From NCBI GenBank assembly GCA_947497195.1, contig CANMGM010000108.1, positions 1 to 7,641 of the forward strand: a stretch of 7,641 bases of DNA, written 5' to 3'. The DNA is from Bacteroidota bacterium (GTDB lineage: Bacteria > Bacteroidota > Bacteroidia > M30B66). Positions 6,367-7,641 of the stretch are shown piece after piece. The translations under genes and the position numbers were made by a program. Below the pieces are notes generated by a model, which searched no databases, was not told where the DNA came from, and saw only the letters and a list, made by a program, of their open reading frames with translations. Numbering within the stretch: the stretch's first letter is position 1; every line of letters starts with the position of its first letter.

Positions 6367-7641
6367 CTATCTCCCCACCAACCACTTATAAATATCATTG
6401 CCATTCGCATAAACCAGCAACGAAAGCAACAAGATCATCCCAATCAATTGCGCTTTTTCGAGCACTTTTTCGGACGGCTTACGGCCGGTAATCATCTCCC
6501 AGATTAAAAACACCACATGTCCACCATCGAGCGCCGGAATTGGAAGGATATTCATGAATGCAAGAACTATCGACAGAAATGCCGTGAAGCCCCAAAACTG
6601 TCGCCAGTCCCAATTGCTGTCGAATTGCTTGGCTATGGACGCAAAGCCTCCAACTTGTTTCGCTCCGGCCTTCGTGAAAACAAGTTTGAACTGCTTCACA
6701 TAATTCGTAAGTGTTTGCCAGCCTTCGTTTATTCCTGCCGGAAAGGATGCAAAAAAGCCGAACTGCTGCGTTTCGGTCTGTATGAATTTATCGGGACCGT
6801 ATGGGAAAAATCCGATACGCCCTTCCTCCGAAATGCTTAAGGTAAGTGCCAAACTATCGGCGCCACGTAACACAGTTACATTGGCTTTTCGGCCTTTGCG
6901 AGCCTGCAATTCGCGCTGCAAATCGGCAAACCAAGGTGTGCTTACTGAGTCAACAGCAATGATTTTATCATCGGTACGCAATCCGGCTTTATAATTTTCG
7001 GACGATGCATCCAACTCCTGAACGATGGTAGGAAATGCCGGAACGAATAGTTTTGGTTCGCGCTGCGCAATGACCTGCTCGGCGAAATCCTTTGCGATTG
7101 GAATGTGCACTTCCTTTCCGCCGCGGTTCACAACCACTTCGGTAGGATTATCGAGCAGCAAGGCGAGGTTTGCCTCCTGAAAATGCTTCGGTTTGGTTCC
7201 GTTCACTTCCACCAGCACATCGCCCGATCGAAAACCAGCCGAATACCCCAAGCTATCGCCCACCATGATACCGTTCGTAGCATTTTTAATCGGCAGAACT
7301 TCCTTCCCCCAAACAAACAAAACCATGGCATAGAGAAACATGCCCAGAATTAGGTTCACCGTAACGCCTCCAATCATGATGATTAAACGCTGCCAAGCTG
7401 GTTTCGCGCGAAATTCCCAGGGTTGGGCAGGCTGAGCCATTTGCTCCTTGTCCATCGATTCGTCGATCATGCCCGATATCTTCACATAGCCTCCCAAAGG
7501 CAACCAACCAATGCCGTATTCGGTATCGCCTTTTTTTATCTTGAACAATGAAAACCAGGGATCGAAAAACAAATAGAATTTCTCTACACGGGTTCCAAAC
7601 AAGCGAGCCGGAATAAAGTGCCCCAGTTCGTGTAAAATAAC
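6367..7641 (-). CDS. rseP: RseP-type site-2 membrane metalloprotease (5' end outside window)
   Basis: This inner-membrane zinc protease cuts substrates within the membrane; in E. coli RseP releases sigma-E by cutting RseA and removes signal peptides, while Bacteroidota substrates are less clear. The visible part is 424 residues, numbered here from 7641. The zinc motif HELGH is at 4-8, so only a short N-terminal part is missing. GGYVK, the membrane re-entrant beta-loop, is at 50-54. A membrane segment lies near 83-112, two PDZ-like domains near 118-190 and 200-275, and NILPIPALDGGH, with the third zinc ligand D372, lies in a membrane segment near 350-385. A last membrane segment precedes the terminal NDIYKWLVGR, the normal family end, so the TAG at 6369-6367 is the natural stop. 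The codon at 7602 is an internal TTG, not the start, because the frame continues upstream through HELGH. It converges with the fic gene. Confidence 0.96.
   Translation of the reverse strand, partial: VILHELGHFIPARLFGTRVEKFYLFFDPWFSLFKIKKGDTEYGIGWLPLGGYVKISGMIDESMDKEQMAQPAQPWEFRAKPAWQRLIIMIGGVTVNLILGMFLYAMVLFVWGKEVLPIKNATNGIMVGDSLGYSAGFRSGDVLVEVNGTKPKHFQEANLALLLDNPTEVVVNRGGKEVHIPIAKDFAEQVIAQREPKLFVPAFPTIVQELDASSENYKAGLRTDDKIIAVDSVSTPWFADLQRELQARKGRKANVTVLRGADSLALTLSISEEGRIGFFPYGPDKFIQTETQQFGFFASFPAGINEGWQTLTNYVKQFKLVFTKAGAKQVGGFASIAKQFDSNWDWRQFWGFTAFLSIVLAFMNILPIPALDGGHVVFLIWEMITGRKPSEKVLEKAQLIGMILLLSLLVYANGNDIYKWLVGR

Noticed and set aside
6517..7353. Plus-strand open frames opposite rseP (6517-6840, 6782-6994, 7105-7353)
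   Set aside because: They are antisense to conserved PDZ and membrane segments of rseP and show no protein family signal.
7600..7602. Start of rseP at 7602
   Set aside because: The codon is TTG within the conserved segment after HELGH; the frame stays open upstream to the window edge and the zinc motif lies there.

Overview
The window most likely comes from a chromosome of the phylum Bacteroidota. Three observations support this: the gene order ileS, TraR/DksA-family gene, lspA; AT-rich intergenic stretches carrying TAnnTTTG-type -7 boxes with no clear Shine-Dalgarno sequences; and a eukaryote-like (type 2) isoleucyl-tRNA synthetase. I cannot support a genus from sequence reading alone.

Layout, left to right. 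Bases 1-258 (minus strand) are the start of an AT-rich membrane acyltransferase gene of the PlsC family, cut by the window edge just as its NHxxxxD catalytic motif begins. A 155-base divergent intergenic region follows, with candidate -7 boxes on each strand and an imperfect hairpin. Bases 414-4906 (plus strand) form a tight housekeeping operon. It contains ileS (1166 aa), a 126-aa TraR/DksA-family regulator overlapping ileS by 4 bases, and lspA starting 12 bases later at a TTG codon. After a 159-base gap with its own -7 box comes a 349-aa gene joining an XRE-type DNA-binding domain to a Fic AMP-transferase domain. Converging from the right (minus strand) is rseP, the site-2 intramembrane metalloprotease. 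Its 5' end lies outside the window, but the HELGH zinc motif is just inside it.

The strangest stretch is the 251 bases between the ends of fic and rseP. Read on the minus strand in the rseP frame, directly after the rseP stop codon, it encodes about 82 residues resembling the C-terminal ATPase domain of a sensor histidine kinase. There is no start codon at a sensible place and no upstream part of the gene. It ends 2 bases from the fic stop codon. I read it as a gene remnant left by a rearrangement.

Functionally, the core genes cover translation (ileS), transcription control (TraR/DksA-like), lipoprotein maturation (lspA), phospholipid synthesis (plsC-like) and intramembrane proteolysis (rseP). 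The Fic gene and the kinase remnant are the accessory parts. I see no tRNA, rRNA, CRISPR array, insertion sequence or prophage genes. I do not see a wholly new system here; the most unusual points are the kinase remnant, the HTH-Fic fusion, the GIHH active-site signature of IleRS, and a DksA-like protein that has lost three of its four zinc cysteines.
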